Below are positions 26,681 through 36,785 of a stretch of 38,560 nucleotides of DNA, piece by piece; positions within the stretch are counted from its first letter, which is position 1, and every line of letters begins with the position of its first letter. Both the position numbers and the translations under genes were made by a program. The DNA is taken from assembly GCA_002796835.1 (NCBI GenBank), contig LUGL01000029.1, positions 47,535-86,094 on the forward strand, written 5' to 3'. The notes under the pieces are model-generated. The model was not told where the DNA came from. It did not search any database and saw only the letters and a program-made list of their open reading frames with translations. This stretch comes from Elainella saxicola E1. Its GTDB lineage: Bacteria > Cyanobacteriota > Cyanobacteriia > Elainellales > Elainellaceae.

Positions 26681-27229
26681 CTAGGCACGGCAGGTCGATC
26701 GATATAAAACTGGGGCAATAAATAAACCAATGCCCAGACCGGTTAGATAGCCAAAAAACGTGACGATGAAATTGTTGTAGCTCCACCAGCCCGACAGTTC
26801 CGCAATCATTTCGATCGGATAGGCAAACGTGAGAATTGTAGCGATCGTTGCACCGACAAATCGATATTGGTTGAGCCAATAGAAACCTGTCCCTCGATCG
26901 CTGGCATAGAGCAATCTAGCCGTCAGCAACGCCAGCAGCACGCCATAACAGCGCATACAAACAGCCATCAAATGAGGCGGCATCAACATCAGCCCCATTT
27001 CCGGCTGCGGACAAACATGCTGCCCCATAAAGTAAATGATGCCGGAAATCACAGAAAACGGAAAAATGCCGATCGCGGCTAAAAAGGGAGCAGCTATCGG
27101 ACCACTCAGTAAGGCAATCAGCAAAATATCGGCTAGCAAACCGGGCCAGTGGGTCGATCGATCGATGCGGAGAGAAAAGGCTCTAGACATAACCAAAAGG
27201 GACTGAATCACGCTCTGACATCCCTCCAT
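26681..27229 (-). CDS. DUF2085 membrane protein
   Basis: The protein has up to 182 residues and about five membrane segments. The family hallmark is the Cys-containing stretch: a His/Cys/Pro segment (MGQHVCPQPEMG) followed by AVCMRCYGVLLALL, giving C-x-x-C with CYG. Its function is unknown; the paired cysteines could bind metal. ATG 27229 (MEGCQSV) and ATG 27190 (MSRAFSL) are both possible starts. It leads a two-gene unit with the unknown gene nine bases downstream. Confidence 0.82.
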   Translation of the reverse strand: MEGCQSVIQSLLVMSRAFSLRIDRSTHWPGLLADILLIALLSGPIAAPFLAAIGIFPFSVISGIIYFMGQHVCPQPEMGLMLMPPHLMAVCMRCYGVLLALLTARLLYASDRGTGFYWLNQYRFVGATIATILTFAYPIEMIAELSGWWSYNNFIVTFFGYLTGLGIGLFIAPVLYRSTCRA

Positions 27230-27564
27230 TATCCTGCGTTTGGGGATGACTTGCGATCTCTGCCCTCGTCGAGATGAAGTGGGCTAAATCAGACTCATCA
27301 ACCCGACCACAGCAGCACCTATTTTAGAAATCTAACAGCAAGCAATCGCATTGATACAACTTTAAATTGTAAATTTAGACACATTTTAAATTCATGCGTT
27401 TATATTCTTCACTACAAATAAAAGGAACCCGTATTTAAAGCAAACATAAACCTTGATAAAGGTTCTTTGGATATCCGGATTAATCTTTAAATTGAAGTAG
27501 ACGTGTTTAAGTAGATCAAACTAGTATTACCTAGACGACTTTCACATTTGCATATTCCCTGTTT
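27230..27564. other. AT-rich divergent region with hairpin and repeats
   Basis: This 335-base gap lies between the divergent DUF2085 and glycosyltransferase genes and holds no gene I can see. It contains CTTTAAATTG twice (27360-27369 and 27485-27494), a perfect hairpin AACCTT-GATA-AAGGTT (27449-27464) and the palindrome ATCCGGAT just after it. These could be regulator sites for the glycosyltransferase. Confidence 0.5.
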
Positions 27565-28878
27565 ATGAACTTACGCATCTTAATTGTTGCGGAGCACGCT
27601 TCTGCTCAATTTGGTGGTGAAGCTGCCCTCCCACTTCATTATTATCGCTTGCTTCGCAGCCGCAGAATTCCTGTTTGGTTGCTGGTTCACGATCGAATTC
27701 GACCAGAGTTGCAAGCATTATTTCCTGACGATCGCGATCAGATTGTCTATGTTCCAGATACAACCTGGCACTTGCTGCTGAATCGTTTTGGCAAGTTTCT
27801 ACCCGAACGGCTCTGGCCTTTCACGATCGGTTTTTGCATGGGGATTCTGACTCAATTAGCTCAGCGACGCATCATTCGGCAGCTTGTCAAACAGCATCAA
27901 ATTAATGTAATTCACCAACCGATTCCGGTGTCTCCCAAGCAACCTTCTATGATTTTTGGCATGGGTGCTCCTGTCGTGATTGGGCCAATGAATGGTGGAA
28001 TGGACTATCCACCGGGGTTTCAACAAAAGCACAGTCGCGTGGTGGACTTTACTGTGTATTTAGGGCGACAATTCGCTAATTTGCTCAATTGGATGATTCC
28101 AGGAAAACGGCAAGCATCTGCGCTATTAGTGGCAAATCAACGAACTCGCAAAGCATTACCTGCTGGCGTCTCGAAGCATGTGATTGAACTGGTAGAAAAT
28201 GGCGTTGATGCAGAACTATGGAGCAGTAATTCTCCGGTTTATGCCAAATCCCCATCTTCGGCGGTTCATTGCGTGTTTGTTGGAAGATTAGTGGATTGGA
28301 AAGCAGTAGATTTATTGCTGCTAGCGTTTAAGCAAGCCTTGTCCCAAGTTCCGATTAGTCTCACGATCATTGGAGACGGGAAAGAGCGGGAAAATCTGAT
28401 GCAGCAGGCCCAAGCGCTAGAAATATTGGGAACAGAAATACGTCAGCCCGGTCAGGTCTACTTTGCAGGTTGGTTAACACAGACAGATTGCGCCAGCTAT
28501 CTCAACCAATCAGATATCTTTGTGTTGCCCAGTTTGCTGGAGTGCGGCGGCGCGGTTGTCCTAGAAGCCATGATGCTGGGCCTGCCTGTGATTGCTGCCA
28601 AGTGGGGGGGACCAGCCGATTATCTGGATTCGAGCTGCGGAATTTTGATTGAGCCTCGATCGCAACAGCAGTTTGTTGAGGAGTTATCTCAGGCTTTAAT
28701 CACGCTAGCCCAGCATCCTCAATTACGGGAAGCCATGGGTCAGATTGGCCAAAACAAGGCGCGTCAGGAGTTTGATTGGGATGTCAAAATAGACCGGGTA
28801 CTAACAATTTATCAAAAAGTGGTTGCAGGCAACTTACAGCCGAGTAGAAGCCGTAAATACTATAGCAAATCAGTTTAA
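27565..28878 (+). CDS. GT4-family glycosyltransferase
   Basis: The 437-residue protein has a GT-B fold. The N-terminal acceptor domain opens LRILIVAEHASAQFGGEA. The C-terminal nucleotide-sugar domain begins near FVGRLVDWKAVDLLLLAF and includes the GT4 signature ECGGAVVLEAMMLGLPVIAAKWGG with the conserved E-x7-E pattern. Donor and acceptor are unknown; GT4 enzymes build exopolysaccharides, glycolipids and sucrose-like products. The ribosome site before ATG 27565 is weak. It has no glycan-biosynthesis neighbours here, and its stop overlaps the convergent cupin gene by four bases. Confidence 0.9.
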   Translation: MNLRILIVAEHASAQFGGEAALPLHYYRLLRSRRIPVWLLVHDRIRPELQALFPDDRDQIVYVPDTTWHLLLNRFGKFLPERLWPFTIGFCMGILTQLAQRRIIRQLVKQHQINVIHQPIPVSPKQPSMIFGMGAPVVIGPMNGGMDYPPGFQQKHSRVVDFTVYLGRQFANLLNWMIPGKRQASALLVANQRTRKALPAGVSKHVIELVENGVDAELWSSNSPVYAKSPSSAVHCVFVGRLVDWKAVDLLLLAFKQALSQVPISLTIIGDGKERENLMQQAQALEILGTEIRQPGQVYFAGWLTQTDCASYLNQSDIFVLPSLLECGGAVVLEAMMLGLPVIAAKWGGPADYLDSSCGILIEPRSQQQFVEELSQALITLAQHPQLREAMGQIGQNKARQEFDWDVKIDRVLTIYQKVVAGNLQPSRSRKYYSKSV

Positions 28879-29210
28879 GAAGTTGACGCAGTACTAAAGT
28901 GAATTGCCAGCCAAACGGCATCCTCAGAAGTTTGTTCTACCCGATGTTTCTGATGAGCCGGAATGATGAGATAGTCCCCTGCTTGTAAAGGCAGCATTTC
29001 ATCGGGTTCAAATTGCAGTGTGGCGCTTCCTCTCACCAGCACGACCCATTCATGCTCAGGCTGGTCGTACCAGAAATTGGGCGGACTGGCTGCACTGTAT
29101 GAAGTAATTTGCTCCAATCGAAAAGAACTGGTTTGGAGCAAAACGCCAAAGTCTTCCTGACCGGGAGACAAATGAGAGACCGCAAATAAATGGTTAAGTT
29201 CTGGAAGCAT
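28875..29210 (-). CDS. Small cupin-fold protein
   Basis: This 111-residue single-domain cupin has the stretch FWYDQPEHEWVVLVRGSATLQFE and then LQAGDYLIIPAHQKHRVEQT. These are cupin motifs 1 and 2 with His and Glu that could bind metal. Substrate and function are unknown. ATG 29210 (MLPELNHLF) fits the usual family N-terminus; a TTG at 29258 would make it directly follow the histidine kinase stop. It is downstream of the kinase gene on the same strand and may be co-transcribed. Confidence 0.82.
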   Translation of the reverse strand: MLPELNHLFAVSHLSPGQEDFGVLLQTSSFRLEQITSYSAASPPNFWYDQPEHEWVVLVRGSATLQFEPDEMLPLQAGDYLIIPAHQKHRVEQTSEDAVWLAIHFSTASTS

Positions 29211-29258
29211 GACAACGTGGTGAATGTTTGAGGCATTGAGATTAGGCTGCTGCGTCAA

Positions 29259-31889
29259 TCAAGACGGCTGCATTTGATGCGACTCAGCAGCTAAAGTTTG
29301 CTGAATGATTGTCACGAGTTGCTTGAGTTTAACAGGCTTCGCCATGTAATCGTTTGCGCCTGCTGCTAAACAGCGTTCCCGATCGCCTGCCATTGCCAGA
29401 GCAGTGAGCGCGATAATCGGCGTTTGAGTAAATTGTGGGTCTTGGCGAATTAAACGAATTGCCTCCAGACCATCTACTTCCGGCATCTGAACATCCATCA
29501 AAATTAGCGTCGGATGATGGGCTTTGGTGAGTGCGATCGCTTCAGCTCCATTAGCTGCTACCAACACACGGTAGCCCTTAATGGTCAGATAATTTGATAG
29601 GGTGAGCACATTGGCCTCATTATCTTCTGCCAAAAGGATGAGAGGCGCAGCAACGGGATTGGAGGAAACCCCTTCAAGGGAATGACCATTAGGCTGTTGC
29701 AATTGGAGAGGTTGGAACTGCTGTAAAGGCGGCGACATCGAGCCTGGGTTATTCACAATTTCGCACATATAGGGCAAACAAACCGTAAAGCAACTGCCGC
29801 GTCCTGGTTCACTCCACAAATGAACATCTCCCCCATGAAGATCGACAATTCGCTTCACGAGCGCCAGTCCCAACCCCGTTCCCTCATATTGCCGATTGAG
29901 GCTACTGTCAATTTGGACAAAAGGTTGGAACAGTTTTGCTTGATCGGCAGGAGCAATGCCAATTCCCGTATCCATCACTGAGATATAGAGATAATAACCG
30001 GGTACACCGTCATCGCAATTAGAGCCAGCGGCTGGAAACGGACGGGTAACAGGCACCCGATCGGCCAAATTGATATTGATCGGTTCACGGTGGGCTTCTA
30101 AGACGACTCGTCCATTAGTGGGCGTAAATTTGATCGCGTTCGTCAACAAGTTGATCAACACTTGGCGAATACGACGATCGTCCAGCGCAATTTCTCCTAA
30201 ATCCGGCGAGATGGCAAGATTAAGCTGAATTTGTTTTTTAAAGGCCTGGGCACGGACGAACGTGAGGCTATCTTGGCAAAGCTGAGCCACTGAAACCGTT
30301 GAAATATCTAGCTCTAACTTGCCTGCTTCAATTTTTGAAAGTTCTAGGATTTCGTTGATTAAAGCCAACAGATGCTCACCGCTCCGTTCAATGGTGCTAA
30401 TTGCCTTTTCTTGGCGATCGCTAATCGGACCCAAAATTTTGTCCAGCAGACTTTCTGACATCCCCAAAATGGCATTGAGGGGTGTCCGCAACTCATGACT
30501 CATGTTGGCAAGAAACTCATCCTTCAAACGCGTTGCTCGGATCAGCTCGGCATTGATGTAGGTGAGCTGTTGATGTTTTTCTTGCACCTGCGTATAGAGT
30601 TGAGCTTGCTGAATGGCGATGGTCAATTGTCCCGAAAGGTGTTGCAATAGCTCAATCTCCCAGGACTGCCACTGTCGGGAATGGTCACATTGATGGGCAA
30701 TCAACAGACCCCAAAGCGTTCCATTTTGCACAATCGGGGCAACCAGTTTTGCAGTCACCTGGATCTCTCTCAAAAAATCGACTAAGCAAGGTGAAATGCT
30801 GCTCTTTTCCCGATCGGCCAAAGCAAAAATTCGTCCCTCCAGATATTGGGAATAAATTTCTTGCGGAAAAACCTCCGCTGGAAAAACCCGGCCTAACATG
30901 ACTGGCCAATTAGAGGAAACCGATTCGGCAACCACTTCTCCCTGACCATCTGGCAACAGGCGATAGACCAAAACCCGATCCGTTTGCAATACCTGATGTT
31001 CTTCAGCAACTGTCGTATTCAGAATCTCTTGCAGATTGAGGGATGCTCGAATCCGTTGAGAGATGGCATTCGACAAATAATCCCGATGGGCTTGCTGTTG
31101 CAACCGGGCTTCTGCCTGTTTATGCTCTGTAACATCCTGAGCAGTCCCCAGCGTTTGAGCAACTTGCCCCTGATCATCCCGGCTAAAGATGGTATCTCGA
31201 CTGTGAAGCCAACGCCACTCCCCATCTGCATGCTTCATGCGATATTCAAATTCCAGGATTTCACCATCCTGCGCCGCATAAATCTGGCAATAGTACTCAG
31301 GCAATCGGCTGAAGTCATCTGGATGCATTAGATGCTTGAACAGATTGGACTCCATAGCCTGGACTTCTGTAGGTGCATAGCCAAGAATCGTACTGATTGC
31401 CTGATTCACATAGATATTGCGATCTGCCTGCAAATCGTACAAGTAGAGAATATTAGGCGATGCATCCGCAATGCGTTGAATCAAATGTTGGCTTTCCTGT
31501 AGGGCAAGTTCAGCTCGTTTGCGATCGGTAATGTCAATGTGGCAACCTACCAGCCGCAGGGGCTTGCCGGTGTCGTCCCACTCAACCACTTGGCCCATGC
31601 AGATAATCCAGACCGTTGAGCCATTTTTGTGGCGATAGCGTAATTCAACCTGGTAAGGAATTTCACCGTGGCTCTCAGCATGCTTTTGGTAGGCAGCGGC
31701 AGCAATGGGCAAATCTTCCGGAAAGACAAGTTTTTTCCAGGTATCAGGGGAGTTGCTCAACTCATGGTCTTGATACCCAAACATGCGCTTAAACCCAGGG
31801 CTGATATATTGCGTGTTGTTGACTAGGTCAGCATCCCAATAGCCTGCTAAAACTTGATCCAGAATATTTTCAAGGATACTGAGCTCCAT
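29259..31889 (-). CDS. Hybrid sensor histidine kinase (PAS-PAS-GAF-HK-REC)
   Basis: The 876-residue protein appears soluble, with no membrane segments. Domain order is PAS1 (about 5-128), PAS2 (about 130-260), GAF (about 280-435), HisKA with phospho-acceptor H465 in NMSHELRTPLN, HATPase with NLLTNAIKF, DTGIGI and GTGLGLALVKR, and a C-terminal receiver with phospho-acceptor D799 in LILMDVQMPEVDG. The GAF domain resembles phytochrome-type GAFs (YRLLPDGQGEVVAES), but I see no Cys where bilin attaches, and the usual DIP motif is absent, so light sensing is doubtful. No separate response regulator gene is adjacent; the next gene downstream is a cupin. Confidence 0.93.
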   Translation of the reverse strand: MELSILENILDQVLAGYWDADLVNNTQYISPGFKRMFGYQDHELSNSPDTWKKLVFPEDLPIAAAAYQKHAESHGEIPYQVELRYRHKNGSTVWIICMGQVVEWDDTGKPLRLVGCHIDITDRKRAELALQESQHLIQRIADASPNILYLYDLQADRNIYVNQAISTILGYAPTEVQAMESNLFKHLMHPDDFSRLPEYYCQIYAAQDGEILEFEYRMKHADGEWRWLHSRDTIFSRDDQGQVAQTLGTAQDVTEHKQAEARLQQQAHRDYLSNAISQRIRASLNLQEILNTTVAEEHQVLQTDRVLVYRLLPDGQGEVVAESVSSNWPVMLGRVFPAEVFPQEIYSQYLEGRIFALADREKSSISPCLVDFLREIQVTAKLVAPIVQNGTLWGLLIAHQCDHSRQWQSWEIELLQHLSGQLTIAIQQAQLYTQVQEKHQQLTYINAELIRATRLKDEFLANMSHELRTPLNAILGMSESLLDKILGPISDRQEKAISTIERSGEHLLALINEILELSKIEAGKLELDISTVSVAQLCQDSLTFVRAQAFKKQIQLNLAISPDLGEIALDDRRIRQVLINLLTNAIKFTPTNGRVVLEAHREPININLADRVPVTRPFPAAGSNCDDGVPGYYLYISVMDTGIGIAPADQAKLFQPFVQIDSSLNRQYEGTGLGLALVKRIVDLHGGDVHLWSEPGRGSCFTVCLPYMCEIVNNPGSMSPPLQQFQPLQLQQPNGHSLEGVSSNPVAAPLILLAEDNEANVLTLSNYLTIKGYRVLVAANGAEAIALTKAHHPTLILMDVQMPEVDGLEAIRLIRQDPQFTQTPIIALTALAMAGDRERCLAAGANDYMAKPVKLKQLVTIIQQTLAAESHQMQPS

Positions 31890-32264
31890 GTATGCTTCCT
31901 CAACCCACTCCAGCTGACATCTTGCGGTAATTTATTATTCCCATGACTTTCTAGCGATTCAAAATATGGCGATCGAGAAAGCAAAGAAATATGATCTAGC
32001 CCTGAGAGCGACACTATCTAACCAATATACAAACTGCCAATTCTCTTCGTAAGTATTTAGTACAAAACTTAGGAGATGTTCAAAAGCATCTCTTCAACGC
32101 TCAGTATTTACCGATACTGTACACAGCGATAGGGGATCGATACAGGCAATCGCTGCGTGATTGCGGCCCAATTACAGTGACATTACCCACTCTGATAGAG
32201 GCGTCTATACTGAAATTCATGATTTGATACGGATGTCAATTTTCTATCCAATTGCAAAAAGCCC
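31890..32264. promoter_or_regulatory. Divergent promoter region, kinase / P-type ATPase
   Basis: This is a 375-base gap without a gene. Features near the ATPase are the inverted repeat ATAGA-GGCG-TCTAT (32195-32208), which overlaps a -10-like TATACT (32206-32211), and a TTGATAC word at 32224-32230 that also occurs in the ars promoter. The -35 match at the right distance is poor (TTACCC), so the promoter call is tentative. Confidence 0.4.
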
Positions 32265-35030
32265 ATGAGCGACTGGTATCAACAAGAATCCACCCAAGTT
32301 TTACAAGCTTTGCAAACCACTGATAAAACTGGGTTAAGTCCAGCAGAAGCCAGTCAACGCCGATCGCAATCTGGTGCCAATGAATTAGCCGAACAGCGAC
32401 CCAAAAGTCCTTGGTTAATGTTATGGGAACAATTCACTTCCACGACTGTTCTAGTGCTGATTGTTGCAGGTGTGATTACACTCTTTCTACGGGAATTTGA
32501 AGATGCGATCGCCATTTTCATTGTTGTTCTGTTCAACGCCATTCTGGGCTTTACACAAGAATATCGAGCTGGGAAAGAATTTGCGGCTCTGCGGCGATTA
32601 GCTATTCCTCAAGCTCGTGTCTGGCGTAACAGTCAGTGGCAGCAGGTAGATGCTCGCGATCTCGTTCCTGGTGACATTATCCAACTCGAAGATGGTGATC
32701 AGGTTCCAGCAGATGGCAGAATTCTGGAAAACAACAATCTCCGCACTCAAGAAGCTGCATTTACAGGCGAATCAGAGTCGATCGAAAAAGCGATACAGCC
32801 CATCCAGGGCGATAATTTACCACTCGGCGATCGACATAACATGATTTTCATGGGAACGATCGTTACCTATGGGCGGGCCAAAGCGGTGGTGACTGAAACT
32901 GGCATGAATACTGAGTTAGGCAAAATTGCCAACTCCGTTCAAACCGTCAAACAAGAACAGACGCCTTTGCAGCGACGGCTCGATCAGCTCGGTAAACGGC
33001 TGGCAATTGCTGCTCTGGTCTTAGTCGCCGTAATTTTTGGGGTTGGGTTACTCCGTGGCGAAAATATCACTGAGATGTTCTTAACTGCTGTAAGTTTGGC
33101 GGTCGCAATCATTCCTGAAGGATTACCAGCAGTCGTGACAATTACATTGGCGATCGGTTCACGTCGAATGTTGAAACGACATGCGCTGATTCGCAAACTG
33201 CCTGCGGTTGAAACGTTAGGATCAGTCACGACCATTTGTTCTGATAAAACTGGCACGTTAACTGAAAATCGGATGACAGTGACGATCCTATCGCTGGCAG
33301 GTAAACGGATTGACTTGCGAGAATCTTATTCCCAACTCACAGCTCGATTAGAAGGCAACAAATCCCAATTTCCAGCCGGGGAAGGTAGCGCTTTAGAAAC
33401 GCCACTTTTACTGACGGTGATTGGAAGCGCCCTTTGCAATAATGCCACGTTAACTGAGGAAACCCCTGCGGATGAAACAGAGAATCCGAAAGCGATTGGC
33501 GATCCGACCGAAATTGCCCTGGTGGTTGCTGCCGATCGGTTGGGTTTAGACAAAGAAGACCTCGAAGATATTTTCCCCCGCATGGCTGAAGCTCCGTTTG
33601 ATTCCGATCGCAAACGCATGACAACGATCCATAAACTAGAGGTGCAGGATTGGTCTACGGGAGTTGCGAAACAGATCAGCAATTTGCAAGCGTTAGCCCA
33701 GCAGCCTTATATCGCTTTTAGCAAAGGTGCAGTTGATAGTGTACTGCAAGTTGCGACGCAAATTTGGCAGGAATCAGGATCAGTCAATCTGGACGAACAT
33801 TTAAGAGAACAGGTGAAAAGCGAGAATGATAAATTAGCGGCAATGGGAACTCGTGTCCTGGGTGTGGCGTTCCGCTGGCTCGATCGCCCTCCTGCCTCTG
33901 GCCAGGAAAAACAGGCAGAAGCAGAATTAATTTTCGTCGGACTGGTTGGTCTGCTCGATCCTGCCCGATCTGAAGCCAAAGAGGCCGTCCAAATTTGTAA
34001 TCAGGCTGGCATTCGCACTGTGATGATTACAGGAGATCATCCGCTGATGGCACGCCACATTGCCGAAGAATTAGAAATCTCACGTAATGGTCGATATTTA
34101 ACGGGTCAACAGCTCCATCAACTTGCTGGAAAAGAGTTAGAATCCCAAATCGCTAATACATCTGTCTATGCTCGCGTTTCACCAGAACAGAAATTGACGA
34201 TCGTTGATGCTTTACAAAAGCAGGGACAGATTGTCTCGATGACGGGAGATGGCGTCAATGATGCTCCAGCACTCAGCAAAGCAAATATTGGCGTTGCCAT
34301 GGGTATAACCGGCACAGATGTTGCTAAAGAAGCCTCTGACATGGTGCTACTCAACGATAATTTTGCGACGATCGTAGCAGCGATCGAAGAAGGAAGAGTC
34401 ATTTACGACAACATCCGCAAGTTCATTCGCTATACGCTTACAGGGAACGCCAGCACTGTTGTAATTATGCTGCTTGCACCGTTTCTAGTATTGCCGCAGC
34501 CTCTCCGCCCAACTCAAATTCTTTGGATTAATCTATTGGCAGACGGCTTACTGGCGCTGGCCTTAAGCGTGGAACCGGGCGAAAAAAATGTGATGCAGCG
34601 TCCACCCTATCCGCCCCAGGAAAGTGTGTTTAGTCGAGGTGTCGGACGGGATATTGCTGTGATTGGGGTCCTGCTGGGACTGGTGTTGCTGGGTTTTGGC
34701 TATTATGTTCGATCGATCGGCTGGGAAAATTGGCAAACCCTTCTGTTTGCATCACTTGCCTTTTCGCGAATTTTTCTGGCCTTGGCGATGCGGTCCGATC
34801 GCGATTTGCTGATTTACAAAGGATTGCTCAGCAATAAAACAATGTTGATTGCCGTAATCACCACTTTCGCCTTGCAAATGGCAGTCATTTACGCTCCCTG
34901 GCTACAGCCAATTTTCCAGACTCAGCCTTTGCCTCGCAACGAATTACTGATCGGCTTAGCGGTCAGCACCTTTGGTTTTTGGAGCGTCGAAATTCAGAAG
35001 TTGCTTTTACCCAAACAAAGAAGAAAATAA
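32265..35030 (+). CDS. Type II P-type cation ATPase (Ca2+-ATPase-like)
   Basis: This 921-residue membrane pump couples ATP hydrolysis to cation export, probably Ca2+. It has the actuator motif FTGES, the phosphorylation site D327 in CSDKTGTLT, the hinge [11 protein letters not shown] and about ten membrane segments. The M4 ion-site motif [15 protein letters not shown] and the M6 motif [16 protein letters not shown] place it in the SERCA/PacL-like type II group, not among heavy-metal (CPx) pumps. It also lacks N-terminal metal-binding domains. Substrate is inferred only. It precedes arsR by 178 bases on the same strand. Confidence 0.93.
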   Translation: MSDWYQQESTQVLQALQTTDKTGLSPAEASQRRSQSGANELAEQRPKSPWLMLWEQFTSTTVLVLIVAGVITLFLREFEDAIAIFIVVLFNAILGFTQEYRAGKEFAALRRLAIPQARVWRNSQWQQVDARDLVPGDIIQLEDGDQVPADGRILENNNLRTQEAAFTGESESIEKAIQPIQGDNLPLGDRHNMIFMGTIVTYGRAKAVVTETGMNTELGKIANSVQTVKQEQTPLQRRLDQLGKRLAIAALVLVAVIFGVGLLRGENITEMFLTAVSLAVAIIPEGLPAVVTITLAIGSRRMLKRHALIRKLPAVETLGSVTTICSDKTGTLTENRMTVTILSLAGKRIDLRESYSQLTARLEGNKSQFPAGEGSALETPLLLTVIGSALCNNATLTEETPADETENPKAIGDPTEIALVVAADRLGLDKEDLEDIFPRMAEAPFDSDRKRMTTIHKLEVQDWSTGVAKQISNLQALAQQPYIAFSKGAVDSVLQVATQIWQESGSVNLDEHLREQVKSENDKLAAMGTRVLGVAFRWLDRPPASGQEKQAEAELIFVGLVGLLDPARSEAKEAVQICNQAGIRTVMITGDHPLMARHIAEELEISRNGRYLTGQQLHQLAGKELESQIANTSVYARVSPEQKLTIVDALQKQGQIVSMTGDGVNDAPALSKANIGVAMGITGTDVAKEASDMVLLNDNFATIVAAIEEGRVIYDNIRKFIRYTLTGNASTVVIMLLAPFLVLPQPLRPTQILWINLLADGLLALALSVEPGEKNVMQRPPYPPQESVFSRGVGRDIAVIGVLLGLVLLGFGYYVRSIGWENWQTLLFASLAFSRIFLALAMRSDRDLLIYKGLLSNKTMLIAVITTFALQMAVIYAPWLQPIFQTQPLPRNELLIGLAVSTFGFWSVEIQKLLLPKQRRK

Positions 35031-35197
35031 ACAGAGCAATGAGATATCATCCCCCTTCAGGCAAACCCTGTTTGGGCAAATCGCTCTATCATCATTAGCG
35101 ATCCATTGATGTTCCCCTTCAATCGATCGGGCAACTGTCGAGGCAGTCGCTTATACTAAGAAATCTTGAATCGACACCAGATCTTGCGTTTTTTCTT

Positions 35198-35211
35198 CAT
35201 CAACGTTGATG
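35198..35211. promoter_or_regulatory. Perfect 14-base palindrome over the arsR start codon
   Basis: CATCAACGTTGATG is its own reverse complement and its last three bases are the arsR ATG (35209-35211). The inner words ATCAA and TTGAT recur, in the opposite arrangement, at the arsB promoter. This position suits autorepression by ArsR; binding is inferred. Confidence 0.55.
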
Positions 35212-35532
35212 GCTACACCTCCAACTGCAACAGATATCGCGATCGTCTCTGGGTTTCATGCCCTGTCCGACCCCTTGCGCATCCAGATTCTAGAGCTTCT
35301 GAGAACCCAAGAACTCTGTGTTTGTGATTTGTGTGAGGCAACCAGCACATCGCAATCTAAGCTCTCGTTTCATCTCAAGGTACTCAAAGAGGCTGAATTA
35401 GTTCGTGCCCGTCAAGCGGGGCGCTGGATTTACTACAGTCTCGACTTACCCAAATTTGTAGTGTTAGAGCAGTATCTGGCTGAGTTTCGCCGCTTTAGCC
35501 CGATTGTCCCAGCTCGTCCCTGTGAGGACTGA
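35209..35532 (+). CDS. arsR: ArsR-family arsenic-responsive repressor
   Basis: This is a winged-helix repressor of 107 residues from ATG 35209. The classic As(III)-binding motif ELCVCDLC is present with C37, C39 and C42 at the start of the DNA-binding helix, as in E. coli ArsR. Recognition sequences SQSKLSFHLKVLKEAELV and the wing RQAGRWIYYSL follow. It should repress the downstream operon until arsenite binds. A 167-base gap containing a promoter separates it from the ACR3 gene, so arsR is probably transcribed separately or also from its own start. A TTG at 35206 is a less likely start. Confidence 0.94.
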   Translation: MATPPTATDIAIVSGFHALSDPLRIQILELLRTQELCVCDLCEATSTSQSKLSFHLKVLKEAELVRARQAGRWIYYSLDLPKFVVLEQYLAEFRRFSPIVPARPCED

Positions 35533-35617
35533 CTGCGCCATTCTGCACCGTCATTTCAATCAACCGTCTCAAATTTAGCCAGCCTCACAATTTTTTTACC
35601 CAACCTACTAATTTTTT

Positions 35618-35647
35618 TTGATACATCAACTTTTTTAGATATGATGT
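35618..35647 (+). promoter_or_regulatory. arsB promoter with overlapping candidate ArsR operator
   Basis: A -35 box TTGATA (35618-35623) and a -10 box TATGAT (35640-35645) are separated by 16 bases, close to the sigma-70 consensus. The -35 box lies within TTGAT-AC-ATCAA (35618-35629), an inverted repeat. ACATCA (35623-35628) also pairs with TGATGT (35642-35647) across the -10. A repressor bound here would block transcription of arsB-arsC-phosphatase-arsH. Confidence 0.6.
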
Positions 35648-35699
35648 GAAGTGACTTTCGATTTAGATTCTGGTCTTCCCCCTTCACGCCTGTATTTCT

Positions 35700-36767
35700 A
35701 TGGCAACAACAGCAACGGTTAAACAGCTCTCCTTCCTCGATCGCTTTCTCACCCTCTGGATCTTTTTAGCCATGGTGCTGGGCGTAGCACTCGGCTATTT
35801 CATTCCGGGCGTGGAGCAATTCATTCATCAATTCCAGGTAGGAACAACCAATATCCCGATCGCCATTGGCCTGATTCTGATGATGTACCCACCCCTTGCC
35901 AAGGTGCGATATGAGGAATTAGCAGATGTCTTTCGCAACGGCAAAATTCTAGGGGTCTCCCTGCTGCTGAATTGGATCATTGGTCCGATTCTGATGTTCC
36001 TGCTGGCGATCGCCTTCCTGCATGGCTATCCAGAATATATGGTGGGCCTGATCCTGATCGGCCTTGCGCGTTGCATTGCCATGGTTGTCGTCTGGAGCGA
36101 CTTAGCAAGGGGTAACACCGAGTACACCGCAGGCTTGGTTGCCTTCAATAGCATCTTCCAGGTCATCTTTTATAGTCCGTTTGCCTGGTTTTTCCTGAGT
36201 GTTCTGCCCCCTCTCTTTGGTCTACAGAGCAGTGTGGTGAATATCAGCATTGCCGAAATTGCCAAGAGTGTGTTCATTTATCTGGGTATTCCATTCCTGG
36301 CAGGCTACTTTACCCGCTTCTTCCTGGTGAAAGCGAAAGGGAAAGATTGGTATCACGAAACCTTCATTCCTAAGATCAGCCCGATCACTCTAATTGCCTT
36401 GCTATTTACGATCGTGGCAATGTTCAGCCTGCAAGGGGAAAAGATTGTGCAAATTCCGCTGGATGTGGTGCGGATCGCCATTCCTCTGCTGATTTACTTT
36501 GCGGCAATGTTTTTGGTCAGTTTCTACATGGCATGGCGGATCAAAGCTGACTATTCCAGGGCTGCCAGTGTCGCTTTCACTGCGGCAGGCAACAATTTTG
36601 AATTGGCGATCGCAGTTGCGGTTGCAGTATTCGGCATCAATTCAGGGGCTGCATTTGCAGCGGTGGTTGGCCCGCTGGTGGAAGTGCCTGCCTTAATTGC
36701 GCTCGTGAATCTGGCGTTCTGGTTTGAGCGACGCTATTTTCAACCGGCTCAATCTAAAAGACTGTAG
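35700..36767 (+). CDS. arsB: Arsenite efflux transporter, ACR3 family
   Basis: ACR3 is a membrane carrier that exports As(III), and sometimes Sb(III), driven by the proton gradient. The 355-residue protein has about ten membrane segments. The conserved Cys is present as C125 in [18 protein letters not shown], along with [31 protein letters not shown] and [14 protein letters not shown]. The symbol arsB follows cyanobacterial usage; the protein is ACR3 type, not the E. coli ArsB type. It is the first gene of the tight operon, and arsC starts 18 bases after its stop. Confidence 0.96.
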   Translation: MATTATVKQLSFLDRFLTLWIFLAMVLGVALGYFIPGVEQFIHQFQVGTTNIPIAIGLILMMYPPLAKVRYEELADVFRNGKILGVSLLLNWIIGPILMFLLAIAFLHGYPEYMVGLILIGLARCIAMVVVWSDLARGNTEYTAGLVAFNSIFQVIFYSPFAWFFLSVLPPLFGLQSSVVNISIAEIAKSVFIYLGIPFLAGYFTRFFLVKAKGKDWYHETFIPKISPITLIALLFTIVAMFSLQGEKIVQIPLDVVRIAIPLLIYFAAMFLVSFYMAWRIKADYSRAASVAFTAAGNNFELAIAVAVAVFGINSGAAFAAVVGPLVEVPALIALVNLAFWFERRYFQPAQSKRL

Positions 36768-36785
36768 TATTTGAGGAAAATGACC

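Noticed and set aside
32265-35030. Heavy-metal (CPx) export ATPase belonging to the metal-resistance cluster
   Set aside because: There is no CPC/CPx motif in the membrane and no N-terminal metal-binding domain. The M4 and M6 motifs are of the type II Ca2+-pump kind.
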